Shown piece by piece: positions 6,841 to 15,609 of a stretch of 31,730 nucleotides of DNA. The notes below the pieces were generated by a model, which saw only the letters and a list, made by a program, of their open reading frames with translations, did not search any database and was not told the DNA's origin. The first letter of the stretch is position 1; each line of letters begins with the position of its first letter. The DNA comes from JANWKA01 sp035533815. GTDB taxonomy: Bacteria > Bacteroidota > Bacteroidia > Chitinophagales > Chitinophagaceae. The stretch spans positions 1 to 31,730 of the forward strand of contig DATLTB010000079.1 in the NCBI GenBank assembly GCA_035533815.1, read 5' to 3'. The position numbers and the translations under genes were made by a program.

Positions 6841-9120
6841 ATGCGAATTCAAATGAAAATAATATGCCTTGTTTGGCTATTTGGTATGGATTCCTGCCTT
6901 TTTTCCCAGGTTATTACCGCTCAGCCCCTTCACCATGCCTGGTCAGCCCAGAGTCTTCAGTTTGACCGGCCCTATTCACCTGAGCTGACCAGCCTGAGGG
7001 GAATACATTGGGAAATGGAAGGTGACGATTTTACCTGCCTGGAGAAGACAGACTCTGGCTACCAGATTACACAATATGACCCTGCAGATGAACTGAAGAG
7101 AACCGTGCTGGCCGATTCCCGGCAACTCTCACCTGCCGGCAGCAGTTATCCGTTGAATGTGGAAAATTACACCTGGTATCCCCGGTTCAACCTCTTGCTG
7201 ATCTTTACAAATTCAAAAAGAGTATGGCGCGCACACACACGCGGTGATTTCTGGGTCTTTGACCGGGAATCTGGGAAATTGATAAAGCTCGGTAATACAC
7301 TGCCCCCATCTTCGCTTCAATTTGCCAAAATTTCTCCCGATGGTACCATGGCGGCCTTTGTAAGCGGTCATAATATTTATGTGGAAACCCTTTCTGACGG
7401 CAGGATCAGGCAGTTGACCACTGATGGAACGGCAACGATCATCAACGGAACCTTTGACTGGGCCTATGAAGAAGAGCTTTTCTGCAGGGATGGATTCCGT
7501 TGGAGCCCAGATAGCAAAACCATCGCCTATTGGCAGGTGAATGCCAGCGGTATCAGGGACTTTTTGATGATAGACAATACCGATTCCATTTATTCTTTCA
7601 CCATTCCCGTACAATATCCCAAAGTGGGGTACAATCCCTCCTCCGTTAAAATCGGTGTAGTTGATGTGGCCAGTGGCCATACGCGCTGGATGCATATTCC
7701 GGGGGATCCTGTTCAGCATTACCTTCCCCGGATGGACTGGGCTCACAATAGCCGGGAATTAATGGTACAGCAGTTCAACCGCAGGCAGGATTCAACCTGG
7801 CTTTATTTGGTCGATACCCGCACGGCAGCAGCCCGGGTGGTTTACGAGGAAGGAGATCCTGCCTGGGTGGATATCAATTATTTCTGGCAATATGACCGAC
7901 CGGGTTGGGATTGGATAAATGGGGGGAAACAGTTCCTATGGACCACCGAAAAAGACGGATGGAAGCATGTATACTGCCTGGACAGGGATGGTGCGAATGA
8001 ACGACTGGTGACCAAGGGTAATTATGATGTCATAGACCTGGCAGGGATTGACCGAAAGGACGGACTGCTGTATTTCACCGCCTCCCCGGAAAATGCCACC
8101 CGGCAATACTTGTATGTAACCCGACTGGATGGCAAAGGAGATGCCACCAGAATATCCCCGCAGGAGGAGAAAGGGACCCATACCTATCATTTTTCACCAT
8201 CAGGGACTTACGCAGTCCATATTTTTTCCAACCACAATACTCCTCCCATCAGTGAATTGGTCCGGCCACGGGATGGAAAAATACTGAAATCCGCACCTTT
8301 ATATAAGATTTCCTCAGCGAGGTTGCAATTAATGTTGCGCAATCCCATGTCCTTCTTCAGGATTACGACATCTGAGGGAGTGACGATGGACGGATGGATG
8401 ATCCGACCAGCTCATTTTGATTCAACCAAAAAATATCCAGTACTCTTTTATGTATATGGTGAACCTGCTGCCTGTACGGTGAAAGACCGGTTCTCTCCAA
8501 ATCCCTGGTACCAGAAATTGGCGGATACCGGATATGTGATCATTTCCATGGATAACCGCGGAACCCCGGCGCCCAAAGGCCGGCAATGGAGGAAAGCAAT
8601 AGTGCACAATATCGGTATTTTGAATGTCCATGATCAGGCTATGGGCGCGGAACAGATCCTGAAATGGCCATGGGTGGATACTTCCCGTATTGCGGTCTGG
8701 GGCTGGAGCGGCGGTGGTTCATCTACCCAATCTCTCATGTTCAAGTATCCCGGTATATATAAAACCGGCATGGCTGTCGCAGGGGTATCAAACCTGCTCT
8801 TTTATGATAATATTTATGAAGAACGATATATGGGCCTGATCCCAAAAGACCTGAAGTATTACCAGGAGGGTTCCCCGGTGAATTATGCAGCCGGATTGCA
8901 GGGTAATCTGCTGATCATTCATGGCAGCGGGGATGATAATGTGCATTATCAGAATCAGGAGGCCCTGATCAATGCCCTGGTAAAAGCAGGAAAGCAATTC
9001 CGGATGATGGAATATCCCAACCGTACCCATGGGATCAGCGAAGGTGCTGGCACTACCAGGCACCTGTATCAGTTGCTGACCACCTACCTGGAAACACATT
9101 GTCCGCCGGGAGCCAGATAA
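6841..9120 (+). CDS. Dipeptidyl-peptidase IV-like S9 family serine peptidase
   Basis: The protein has 759 residues: a signal peptide of about 27, an N-terminal eight-bladed beta-propeller (DPPIV_N) and a C-terminal alpha/beta-hydrolase domain. The catalytic triad is readable as Ser623 in GWSGGG, Asp698 in HGSGDDNVH and His730 in RTHGIS; spacing and motifs match human DPP4 (630/708/740). The DPP4 double-Glu motif that binds the substrate N-terminus is present as DWAYEEE (Glu211/212). An exopeptidase that releases X-Pro or X-Ala dipeptides in the periplasm or at the cell surface is therefore expected. It follows the AraC-type regulator on the same strand. It ends 16 bases from the stop of the convergent hydrolase gene, with no obvious hairpin between them. 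Confidence 0.93.
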   Translation: MRIQMKIICLVWLFGMDSCLFSQVITAQPLHHAWSAQSLQFDRPYSPELTSLRGIHWEMEGDDFTCLEKTDSGYQITQYDPADELKRTVLADSRQLSPAGSSYPLNVENYTWYPRFNLLLIFTNSKRVWRAHTRGDFWVFDRESGKLIKLGNTLPPSSLQFAKISPDGTMAAFVSGHNIYVETLSDGRIRQLTTDGTATIINGTFDWAYEEELFCRDGFRWSPDSKTIAYWQVNASGIRDFLMIDNTDSIYSFTIPVQYPKVGYNPSSVKIGVVDVASGHTRWMHIPGDPVQHYLPRMDWAHNSRELMVQQFNRRQDSTWLYLVDTRTAAARVVYEEGDPAWVDINYFWQYDRPGWDWINGGKQFLWTTEKDGWKHVYCLDRDGANERLVTKGNYDVIDLAGIDRKDGLLYFTASPENATRQYLYVTRLDGKGDATRISPQEEKGTHTYHFSPSGTYAVHIFSNHNTPPISELVRPRDGKILKSAPLYKISSARLQLMLRNPMSFFRITTSEGVTMDGWMIRPAHFDSTKKYPVLFYVYGEPAACTVKDRFSPNPWYQKLADTGYVIISMDNRGTPAPKGRQWRKAIVHNIGILNVHDQAMGAEQILKWPWVDTSRIAVWGWSGGGSSTQSLMFKYPGIYKTGMAVAGVSNLLFYDNIYEERYMGLIPKDLKYYQEGSPVNYAAGLQGNLLIIHGSGDDNVHYQNQEALINALVKAGKQFRMMEYPNRTHGISEGAGTTRHLYQLLTTYLETHCPPGAR

Positions 9121-9136
9121 ATGGTGGGCAGGTATT

Positions 9137-10432
9137 TTAATGGATTGCCCTGATAAACTCCGTAATATCCGGAATCAGGGCTGGATCAAGGGGTAGGCTG
9201 GGATCCGAGTAGGTTTTAAGGTTATCCTGCCTGGTGGAAGCAGCATCCTTCAACATATGGGTCATGTGGTGCATGATGATCAGCGTGGCGCGGGGATCTG
9301 CCTGCGCTAGACGCCGGGCATCTCCCGTGGTTATTTGCAGGTCGTTATCCCCCTGAACAATCAATACCGGAATTTTAAGTTTGGCAATTTCTTTTGCAGG
9401 ATCCAAACGGATTTCTGAAATGAGATAGGGCTGTACTTCAGGGTTAAACAGGCTGGATAAGCTTGCCGGGACCTGTTTGGTTGTCTTGCCTTTTGATAGC
9501 GATTGCAGGATATGTGCAGCTTTTTTATATAGGGTATCATTCAGCTGTCCCTTCAGCTGAATGAGCAATATGGATTCCAAGTCCATTCCGGGCCCGGACA
9601 GGGAAATGAACGCTTCCGCCGGGGACTTGTGCGCCGCCATCATGCCGATCAGTGATCCTTCACTGTGTCCGATGATCACCACCCCTGTAAACCGGGAATC
9701 CTGTTTCAGCTGGTTGACCCAACCCTCAGCATCTGAGATATAATCATTCAGTGAAAGTTTTTTCTCGTCCGTCATGGCCAATGCACTTGCCCCAATCCCC
9801 CGTTTGTCATATCGAAGGGAGGCAATCCCGTTTCCGGCAAGTCCTTCAGCAAGCAGCTTATAGCAATCTGAAATTTCGCCCATCGTGTTATTGCCATCGC
9901 GATCTGTGGGGCCCGAGCCGGCAATGATCAGGGCCACAGGCACCCTGTTTTTACCTGAAGGAAGCATGAGGGTACCTGAAATGTTTCCAGAAACTGTATG
10001 AAGGGTAGAGGGTTCCTGCCGATAACGTGAAGAATCCTCCTGAAGTCCTGTCTTCAGGGGTTTCACGCCAGTGACCCGGTACCCGGCCAGTTGATCTGCT
10101 TTGTTGAAGGCGAAACTTAAAGTAAGGTCGGCATTTTCAAAATGGCAGCTGGACATGATGATGATCAGGCTATCGGTATGCTTGGAAGTATTGCTTAGGA
10201 TTCCCAGGTATGGCCCGAACTGGCTGTCCAATTGCATCCAAACCTGCTTAAGCATATCCGGGGAAACCTTTGCCCGCAGATTACTGTTGAACATGGCGGC
10301 GGCCTGGTCAAAATTACCCGCCTGGTTCAGGTCCAGAAAATGCCGGGCCAGGGAATCTTCCCTGCTTTGAGAATAACTCAGGGCAGGGGCCAGGCAAAGG
10401 CCTGCACAGAGCAGGCGGTAAAATATTTTCAT
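9137..10432 (-). CDS. Exported alpha/beta hydrolase with N-terminal DUF3887-like domain
   Basis: The 431 residues start with a signal peptide (about 1-21, ending ALSYSQ). Residues 25-120 resemble DUF3887, a small NTF2-like domain often found before hydrolases, with QAGNFDQAAAMFNSNLRAKV. An alpha/beta-hydrolase domain follows from about 150: the oxyanion region is AGSGPTDRDGNN, LRYDKRGIGAS precedes it, and the nucleophile is Ser257 in GHSEGS. The acid is in IVQGDNDLQI and the histidine in HHMTHML. The substrate is unknown; peptidase, esterase and lipase are all possible. The ATG overlaps the stop of the SdpI-like gene (ATGA, 10429-10432), showing translational coupling with the SdpR-SdpI pair. 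Confidence 0.88.
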   Translation of the reverse strand: MKIFYRLLCAGLCLAPALSYSQSREDSLARHFLDLNQAGNFDQAAAMFNSNLRAKVSPDMLKQVWMQLDSQFGPYLGILSNTSKHTDSLIIIMSSCHFENADLTLSFAFNKADQLAGYRVTGVKPLKTGLQEDSSRYRQEPSTLHTVSGNISGTLMLPSGKNRVPVALIIAGSGPTDRDGNNTMGEISDCYKLLAEGLAGNGIASLRYDKRGIGASALAMTDEKKLSLNDYISDAEGWVNQLKQDSRFTGVVIIGHSEGSLIGMMAAHKSPAEAFISLSGPGMDLESILLIQLKGQLNDTLYKKAAHILQSLSKGKTTKQVPASLSSLFNPEVQPYLISEIRLDPAKEIAKLKIPVLIVQGDNDLQITTGDARRLAQADPRATLIIMHHMTHMLKDAASTRQDNLKTYSDPSLPLDPALIPDITEFIRAIH

Positions 10433-11109
10433 GGTTGTTGATTTTCAGAGATAGCGGAATTTGCTTCCTTACGGTAAGACAAATAGGAAAAGATAATTGG
10501 AGTCAGGACTGCAACGCCGATCAGCACCGGAAATGCCAACAATAACACATGGTTAGGTAAGAAAAGGCTGAGGATAAATCCTACAAGCCCTGCAAAAAAA
10601 AATGTCCTGCCTCCAAGCTGATGGGTTTTTTTCCAAACCTTTTCGCTGCTCAGGGTCCATGGTGTTCGGATACCCACAAACCAGTTCGGACGGATATTGG
10701 ACAAATAGTTACCCAATACCATGAACAATAGGGAAATCAATAATATGGTGATCCGGTCAATATGGATAATCATTCCCACCCCCATCATCAGGATCAGACA
10801 GGTAATTGCTGCATTTATCAGCAGTATCGTCGCCCGGAAAATGAAAAAAGTCTTGGCGAAAAGCGCATAGTTTTGTTTTTTGGGATCGATCCGGGGTACG
10901 AACAGTAACAGCAGGTAAATACCCAGCCCAATGCCTTCCATCTCGAGCATGAAAGGACCAGGGGCCATAAAGCCGTTTGGCCTGCCCCTGAAATCAAAAT
11001 GGATGGCCATTCTGGGGGGAAGGCGATGATCCACGAAGAGAAAAACAAGAACAGGAAGAAACATGATGAGCCAAAGCCAGATTTCCTTTCTGAATTGAAA
11101 TGTTTTCAT
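10429..11109 (-). CDS. sdpI: SdpI-family integral membrane protein (DUF1648 + SdpI)
   Basis: This 226-residue membrane protein has about six hydrophobic segments. Residues 8-50 look like DUF1648, with RLPPRMAIHFDFRGRPNGF after the first membrane segment. The later part carries the SdpI signature: GNYLSNIRPNWFVGIRTPWT, then SSEKVWKKTHQLGGR, followed by two membrane segments. In Bacillus subtilis, SdpI is the immunity protein against the SdpC toxin and also sequesters the repressor SdpR at the membrane. No SdpC-like toxin is seen here. The ATG at 11109 lies four bases after the repressor stop, and the next gene overlaps this stop by four bases, so the three genes form one operon. Immunity is inferred from family; the native ligand is unknown. 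Confidence 0.87.
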   Translation of the reverse strand: MKTFQFRKEIWLWLIMFLPVLVFLFVDHRLPPRMAIHFDFRGRPNGFMAPGPFMLEMEGIGLGIYLLLLFVPRIDPKKQNYALFAKTFFIFRATILLINAAITCLILMMGVGMIIHIDRITILLISLLFMVLGNYLSNIRPNWFVGIRTPWTLSSEKVWKKTHQLGGRTFFFAGLVGFILSLFLPNHVLLLAFPVLIGVAVLTPIIFSYLSYRKEANSAISENQQP

Positions 11110-11113
11110 ATGT

Positions 11114-11380
11114 TTATTTTTTAGGTTTATGGCCAATATATAGGATCCAGGACATGATATCATCCAGCACCGTGGTATTTAAGGAATAAAAAATGAACTG
11201 CCCTTTTTTTACACTAAGGATCAATCCGGCCTGTTTCAACAGATCCAGATGATGGGAAATCGTTGGCTTACTGAATGAAAAATTCCCTGCAATATCTCCG
11301 GCTGTCAGATCCCTATCCTTCAGCAATTCCAGGATATCCCTCCTTGTCTGATCATTGAGTGCCCTAAATGCTTTGTTCAA
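11114..11380 (-). CDS. ArsR-family repressor, SdpR-like
   Basis: The 88-residue winged-helix protein begins MNKAFRALNDQTRRDILELL. Its recognition helix is SFSKPTISHHLDLLKQAGLI and its wing ends VKKGQFIFYSLN. No metal-binding Cys pair (the ELCVCDL type) is present, which fits the SdpR autorepressor subfamily rather than metal sensors. Its position directly before an SdpI-family gene repeats the sdpR-sdpI pair known from Bacillus subtilis, where SdpI captures SdpR to relieve repression. The palindrome over its own -7 box at 11404-11439 is the likely operator, so autorepression is expected. The ATG at 11380 leaves a leader of about 45 bases. Confidence 0.88.
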   Translation of the reverse strand: MNKAFRALNDQTRRDILELLKDRDLTAGDIAGNFSFSKPTISHHLDLLKQAGLILSVKKGQFIFYSLNTTVLDDIMSWILYIGHKPKK

Positions 11381-11403
11381 GTTAATCGCTATGATTTAAT
11401 TAA

Positions 11404-11439
11404 TTAGATATTTAGGTAATCATCTAAATACAAATCTAA
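11404..11439 (-). promoter_or_regulatory. Promoter and probable operator of the sdpR-like operon
   Basis: Minus-strand TAGATTTG (11431-11438) matches the -7 consensus. Nested inverted repeats lie over it: ATTTAG (11410-11415) with CTAAAT (11424-11429) around an 8-base spacer, and TTAGAT (11404-11409) with ATCTAA (11434-11439). An ArsR-type dimer bound here would block the promoter. The -33 box is not clear. Confidence 0.6.
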
Positions 11440-11469
11440 AAAAAATGCTGTCAGAAACAGCATTTTTTT
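11439..11469. terminator. Rho-independent terminator of the PepSY-like gene (bidirectional form)
   Basis: ATGCTGT (11445-11451) and ACAGCAT (11457-11463) form a 7-bp stem with a 5-base loop, flanked by A-run and T-run on the two sides, so it can act on either strand. It lies 11 bases after the stop of the minus-strand gene at 11481, which it should terminate, and just upstream of the sdpR-like promoter. Confidence 0.8.
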
Positions 11470-11480
11470 GACTTTGGCGT

Positions 11481-11957
11481 TTATTCGGTCACGATTCCCT
11501 GATCATTGGCCAGCAAAGACATTGTTGTGCCCTGATCATTGACATCCACCATATAATAGGCTGCCACATCGTTCCTTTCCACCCGGATGGCATCCAGAAT
11601 AGCTACATTGGGGTACTTGACCTTTATATCACCGGCAATGTTCGTCGGGATATTATCAGCTGTATATAGGGTATGGGTAGCAATCCAGTTACCGGAAGAA
11701 TCAAATTGGGTATTCATTTTCAGGCTGTCCTGCATGAAAGCTGCAATCCATCCACCGGAAGCCATTTTATTCCATTTCTCCCCGGTGACATCAGCAAAAT
11801 GCTGGGTAAACGCAGTTTGCACGGCAGCTGGCGGCATGACGATTACCGGAGCTTTAGTGGCAAGCGGGTGATGATAACGCTTATGGTATCTGGTTTGGCT
11901 GATACCTGGAAGAGCGGCAATCAAGGAGATCGCCAGTAAGATCATTTTCTTTTTCAT
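11481..11957 (-). CDS. Secreted PepSY-like (BLIP-fold) domain protein
   Basis: The 158-residue protein has a signal peptide (MKKKMILLAISLIAALPGIS, cleaved near residue 20) and a His/Lys-rich linker. One PepSY-like repeat region follows: AVQTAFTQHFADVTGEKWNK, then GGWIAAFMQDSLKMNTQFDS with GNWIATHTLY, and NIAGDIKVKYPNVAILDAIR in the second half. Bacteroidota encode many such small periplasmic proteins. Their function is not known, though the fold is shared with inhibitor and PepSY domains. The gene is monocistronic: it has its own terminator at 11439-11469 and is divergent from ileS. Confidence 0.75.
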   Translation of the reverse strand: MKKKMILLAISLIAALPGISQTRYHKRYHHPLATKAPVIVMPPAAVQTAFTQHFADVTGEKWNKMASGGWIAAFMQDSLKMNTQFDSSGNWIATHTLYTADNIPTNIAGDIKVKYPNVAILDAIRVERNDVAAYYMVDVNDQGTTMSLLANDQGIVTE

Positions 11958-12081
11958 AGGTTGATTTTTTTAGACGCCCAGGATAATCCTGATTGCGCCT
12001 ACCTGATTACAAAAACCAAACCAAAAACCCCGGATCATTGATTTTACCCTTTATTCCCCGTGACCAGGCACTAAATTTTTG

Positions 12082-12089
12082 TAATTTTG
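12082..12089 (+). promoter_or_regulatory. -7 box (TAATTTTG) for ileS
   Basis: TAATTTTG matches TAnnTTTG and lies 27 bases before the ATG at 12117. An in-frame TTG (12087) lies inside this box, which argues against the longer start. I see no convincing -33 element and no T-box-like leader. Confidence 0.55.
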
Positions 12090-12116
12090 CCCGTTTTTAC
12101 TGAAATCTGTTGTGAT

Positions 12117-15100
12117 ATGGCCAAGACTTACCGGGAATATGGAAGCCTGAACTTACCTGAAATTGAGCTGGAAATCTTAACCGGTTGGGAAAAAGCAGGG
12201 GTATTTGAAAAGAGCCTGGAGAACCGCAAGGGAGCCCCGCCATTCGTATTTTTTGAAGGCCCTCCATCTGCGAATGGGATGCCAGGTATTCATCATGTCA
12301 TATCCAGGACACTCAAGGACCTGGTATGCCGCTATAAGACTATGAAAGGATACCTTGTCCTCCGAAAAGGGGGCTGGGACACTCATGGCCTTCCGGTAGA
12401 ACTTGGTGTGGAAAAAGAACTTCGGATCAGCAAGGAAGACATTGGAAAACCAGGTAAGATCTCGGTCCTCCAATTCAATCAACATTGCCGGGATGCCGTA
12501 CTCCGGTATAAGGACAAATGGGAGGAACTCACCAGGAAAATGGGGTACTGGGTGGATCTGCAGCATCCGTATATCACCTTCCAACGGGATTATATCGAAA
12601 CCCTCTGGTGGTGCCTGAAAAAACTGTATGACCGGGGTTTGCTATATGAGAGTGTGAGCATTCAACCTTATTCACCTGCTGCCGGAACAGGACTTAGTTC
12701 CCATGAACTGAATCAGCCTGGGACTTACAAGGAAGTGAAGGATACCAGCTGTGTAGCCATGTTTAAAGCCTGTCGTAATGAACAGTCAGCATCCCTGTTC
12801 CTCGCTGCAGGGTCCGGAGAGGTTTTTTTTCTGGCCTGGACCACCACTCCATGGACCCTCCCATCTAACCTGGGGCTTGCTGTGGGGCCTGAAATCAGTT
12901 ATCAGCTAATCAGGACCTTTAATCCTTATAGCGGTACACCCTGTTCGGTGATCCTGGCCAGCCAGTTGGTCCACCAGTTTTTTCCGGAGAAGGTGGACCC
13001 CTGGGTCAGTGGGGAGGATACCCGCTTGTATGATGACATCCTGAACTGGCTGGAACACGGCAATGGACTGCCCCTGATAAACCAGGATCCGGAACTGCGG
13101 AACGGGTTTGAAAACCTGGTCAAAAAAAAACAGCTTCCCTGGAAGTATTTGCTGGAGATGCGCGGAGAAGAGCTGGTGGGTTGCCGGTATGAACAGCTAT
13201 TGCCTTTCCCGGCCAATAAGCCGGATCGGATAGAGGGTGATCCTTTCCAGGTAGTACCTGGAGATTTCGTTACTACAGAGGAAGGGACCGGTATCGTACA
13301 TATGGCTCCGGCTTTCGGCGCAGATGATTTCAAAGTTGGACAGAAGTATGGATTGGGTATGCTTACCCTGGTGGACCGGACAGGTAAGCTTGTAGGAGGG
13401 CTGGGGGAATTCAGCGGCCGGTATGTCAAAAATTATACAGATGATCCTGATTATGCGGATGTGAATATTGATATCGCCGTCAGGCTGAAAAAGGAAAACA
13501 GGGCATTTAAGATTGAGAAATATACCCATAGCTATCCTCATTGCTGGAGGACTGATAAGCCTATTTTGTATTATCCGCTTGATGCCTGGTTCATCCGGAC
13601 CACAGCCCTGAAGGACCGGATGATTGCACTCAACCAAACCATCAACTGGAAACCGAAAAGTACCGGCGAGGGACGATTTGGCAATTGGTTGGAGAACATG
13701 GTGGACTGGAACCTCAGCAGGAGCCGGTTTTGGGGTACTCCGCTGCCTATATGGATGACAGCGGATAAATCAGAAACCATCTGCATCGGATCCGTAGCGC
13801 AGCTAAAGGTGGAAATGGAGAAATCCCTGGATGCAGGCCTGATGCCGGATGTTTCCCGGAACTGGGAACCTGATCTGCATAAACCTGATATAGACCGCAT
13901 TATCCTGGTAAGTCCCCTGGGAAAACCCATGTCCCGGGTGTCAGACCTGGTGGATGTCTGGTTTGATTCCGGGGCTATGCCCTATGCACAGTGGCATTTC
14001 CCTTTCGAAAACCGGGATGTTTTTGCAGCCAATTATCCCGCTGATTTTATCTGTGAAGGGGTGGATCAGACCCGGGGTTGGTTCTACACCCTCCACGCCC
14101 TGGCTGCGTTATTGAAAGAAGATATTCAGGAAGAGCTGGAAAAAGATGGGGTCCAGTCGGTGGAGACCCGTTACCCCGGTCTGGCTTACCGGACTGTGGT
14201 GTCTAACGGCCTTGTCCTGGACAGGAGCGGGAATAAAATGAGTAAAAGGCTGGGCAATGTCGTGGATCCTTTCGTCACCATTGAAAAATACGGCGCAGAT
14301 GCTACCCGCTGGTACCTGATCACCAATGCTTCTCCCTGGGACAGCCTGAAATTTGATGCGGAAGGGATTGTGGAAGTGCAACGTAAATTGTTTGGTACCC
14401 TTTACAACACTTATGCATTCTTTGCCATGTATGCCAACCTGGACGGATTTTCCTTTCAGGAAGAATACCTGCCCGTCAGGCAACGCCCTGAGATCGACCG
14501 CTGGATATTATCTTCCCTCAATACCCTGGTCAGGGAGGTCACAGCAAGCCTGGATGACTACGAACCTACCCGGGCCGGCCGGGCCATTCAGGTTTTTGTG
14601 GACAGCCATTTAAGCAACTGGTATGTCAGGCTAAGCCGCCGGAGGTTCTGGAAAGGCGAATATGGTCCTGATAAGTTATCCGCCTACCAGACCCTGTATG
14701 AATGCCTGGAAAAGATAGCAGCCCTGATGGCCCCGATTTCCCCATTCTTTGCAGATTGGTTATTCATCAGCCTGAACGGGGTAACCGGGAAAAAATCATA
14801 TGCATCCGTACACCTCGGCTTATTTCCTCAACCCGAAGAAAATGCAGTGGATTTACCGCTGGAACAGCGTATGCAGCTTGCCCAGGACATTTCTTCCCTG
14901 GTGCTTTCCCTGCGTAAAAAAGTAAATATTAAGGTCCGTCAACCCCTAGAACGAATCCTTATTCCCCTTTGGAATGCAGGGATCCGGGCCCAGGTGGAAC
15001 AGGTTTCAGGACTGATTTGTGCAGAAGTAAATGTAAAAAACATAGAATATATTTCAGCAGGCTCGGAATTCATCTACAAAAAAGTTAAACCCAACTTCCA

Positions 15101-15605
15101 GGCCCTGGGTAAAAAACTGGGTCCGTTGATGAAAAAGGTTTCGGCTGCCCTGGCTGAGCTTGAACAGCTGGACATAGCGCGTTTGGAGCAATCCGGCCAA
15201 ATTACCCTCCGGATAGAGGGTATAGAACTGGAATTGTCAGTAAATGAACTGGAAATTACTACTCAGGACATTCCAGGATGGACAGTTGCATCCAGCGGTC
15301 CATTAACCGTTGCCCTGGATATCCAGATAACTAAAGAACTCCTGGAAGAAGGATCTGCCCGGGAATTGGTAAACAGATTACAAAAAATCCGAAAAGACAG
15401 TGGGTTAAACATTAGCGATCACATTAATGTAAAGATAACATTTACTGAAATGCTGGAGCGGATCCTGAGCAATCCCCAATTAAAGCATTATATTTGCACG
15501 GAAATTTTGGCAGATTTTCTGGAACTTGTTCCGGGATTATCCCAAGGCGCTGAAATTGAAGTCAGTGACACGAAATTAAATGTATTGGTAACTAAAAAAA
15601 GCTGA
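12117..15605 (+). CDS. ileS: Isoleucyl-tRNA synthetase, IleS2 type with GIHH signature
   Basis: This class I synthetase of 1162 residues charges tRNA-Ile. The length, KMSKR (707-711, at 14235-14249) and the segments SSHELNQPGTYKEVKDTSC and CWRTDKPILYY place it with the eukaryote-like IleS2 clade, usual in Bacteroidota. The CP1 editing domain is present (AWTTTPWTLPSNL, GTGIVHMAPAFGADDF). The class I HIGH motif is replaced: PSANGMPGIHHV has Gly-Ile-His-His at residues 57-60 (12285-12296), so the first and third residues are swapped. Such GxHH variants of IleS2 are known and have been linked to very high mupirocin resistance. The ATG at 12117 sits 27 bases after a -7 box. The DksA-like gene follows after four bases. 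Confidence 0.95.
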   Translation: MAKTYREYGSLNLPEIELEILTGWEKAGVFEKSLENRKGAPPFVFFEGPPSANGMPGIHHVISRTLKDLVCRYKTMKGYLVLRKGGWDTHGLPVELGVEKELRISKEDIGKPGKISVLQFNQHCRDAVLRYKDKWEELTRKMGYWVDLQHPYITFQRDYIETLWWCLKKLYDRGLLYESVSIQPYSPAAGTGLSSHELNQPGTYKEVKDTSCVAMFKACRNEQSASLFLAAGSGEVFFLAWTTTPWTLPSNLGLAVGPEISYQLIRTFNPYSGTPCSVILASQLVHQFFPEKVDPWVSGEDTRLYDDILNWLEHGNGLPLINQDPELRNGFENLVKKKQLPWKYLLEMRGEELVGCRYEQLLPFPANKPDRIEGDPFQVVPGDFVTTEEGTGIVHMAPAFGADDFKVGQKYGLGMLTLVDRTGKLVGGLGEFSGRYVKNYTDDPDYADVNIDIAVRLKKENRAFKIEKYTHSYPHCWRTDKPILYYPLDAWFIRTTALKDRMIALNQTINWKPKSTGEGRFGNWLENMVDWNLSRSRFWGTPLPIWMTADKSETICIGSVAQLKVEMEKSLDAGLMPDVSRNWEPDLHKPDIDRIILVSPLGKPMSRVSDLVDVWFDSGAMPYAQWHFPFENRDVFAANYPADFICEGVDQTRGWFYTLHALAALLKEDIQEELEKDGVQSVETRYPGLAYRTVVSNGLVLDRSGNKMSKRLGNVVDPFVTIEKYGADATRWYLITNASPWDSLKFDAEGIVEVQRKLFGTLYNTYAFFAMYANLDGFSFQEEYLPVRQRPEIDRWILSSLNTLVREVTASLDDYEPTRAGRAIQVFVDSHLSNWYVRLSRRRFWKGEYGPDKLSAYQTLYECLEKIAALMAPISPFFADWLFISLNGVTGKKSYASVHLGLFPQPEENAVDLPLEQRMQLAQDISSLVLSLRKKVNIKVRQPLERILIPLWNAGIRAQVEQVSGLICAEVNVKNIEYISAGSEFIYKKVKPNFQALGKKLGPLMKKVSAALAELEQLDIARLEQSGQITLRIEGIELELSVNELEITTQDIPGWTVASSGPLTVALDIQITKELLEEGSARELVNRLQKIRKDSGLNISDHINVKITFTEMLERILSNPQLKHYICTEILADFLELVPGLSQGAEIEVSDTKLNVLVTKKS

Positions 15606-15609
15606 ACAC

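Noticed and set aside
12087..12116. Longer IleS start at TTG 12087
   Set aside because: The TTG lies inside the TAATTTTG promoter box; the ATG at 12117 gives the expected N-terminus.
12000..12116. T-box or riboswitch leader before ileS
   Set aside because: The predicted leader is only about 20 bases, with no T-box sequence, specifier loop or antiterminator.
12926..13637. Long minus-strand frames within ileS (146-167 codons)
   Set aside because: They are antisense to editing-domain coding sequence; their composition is Ser/Pro-rich and shadow-like.
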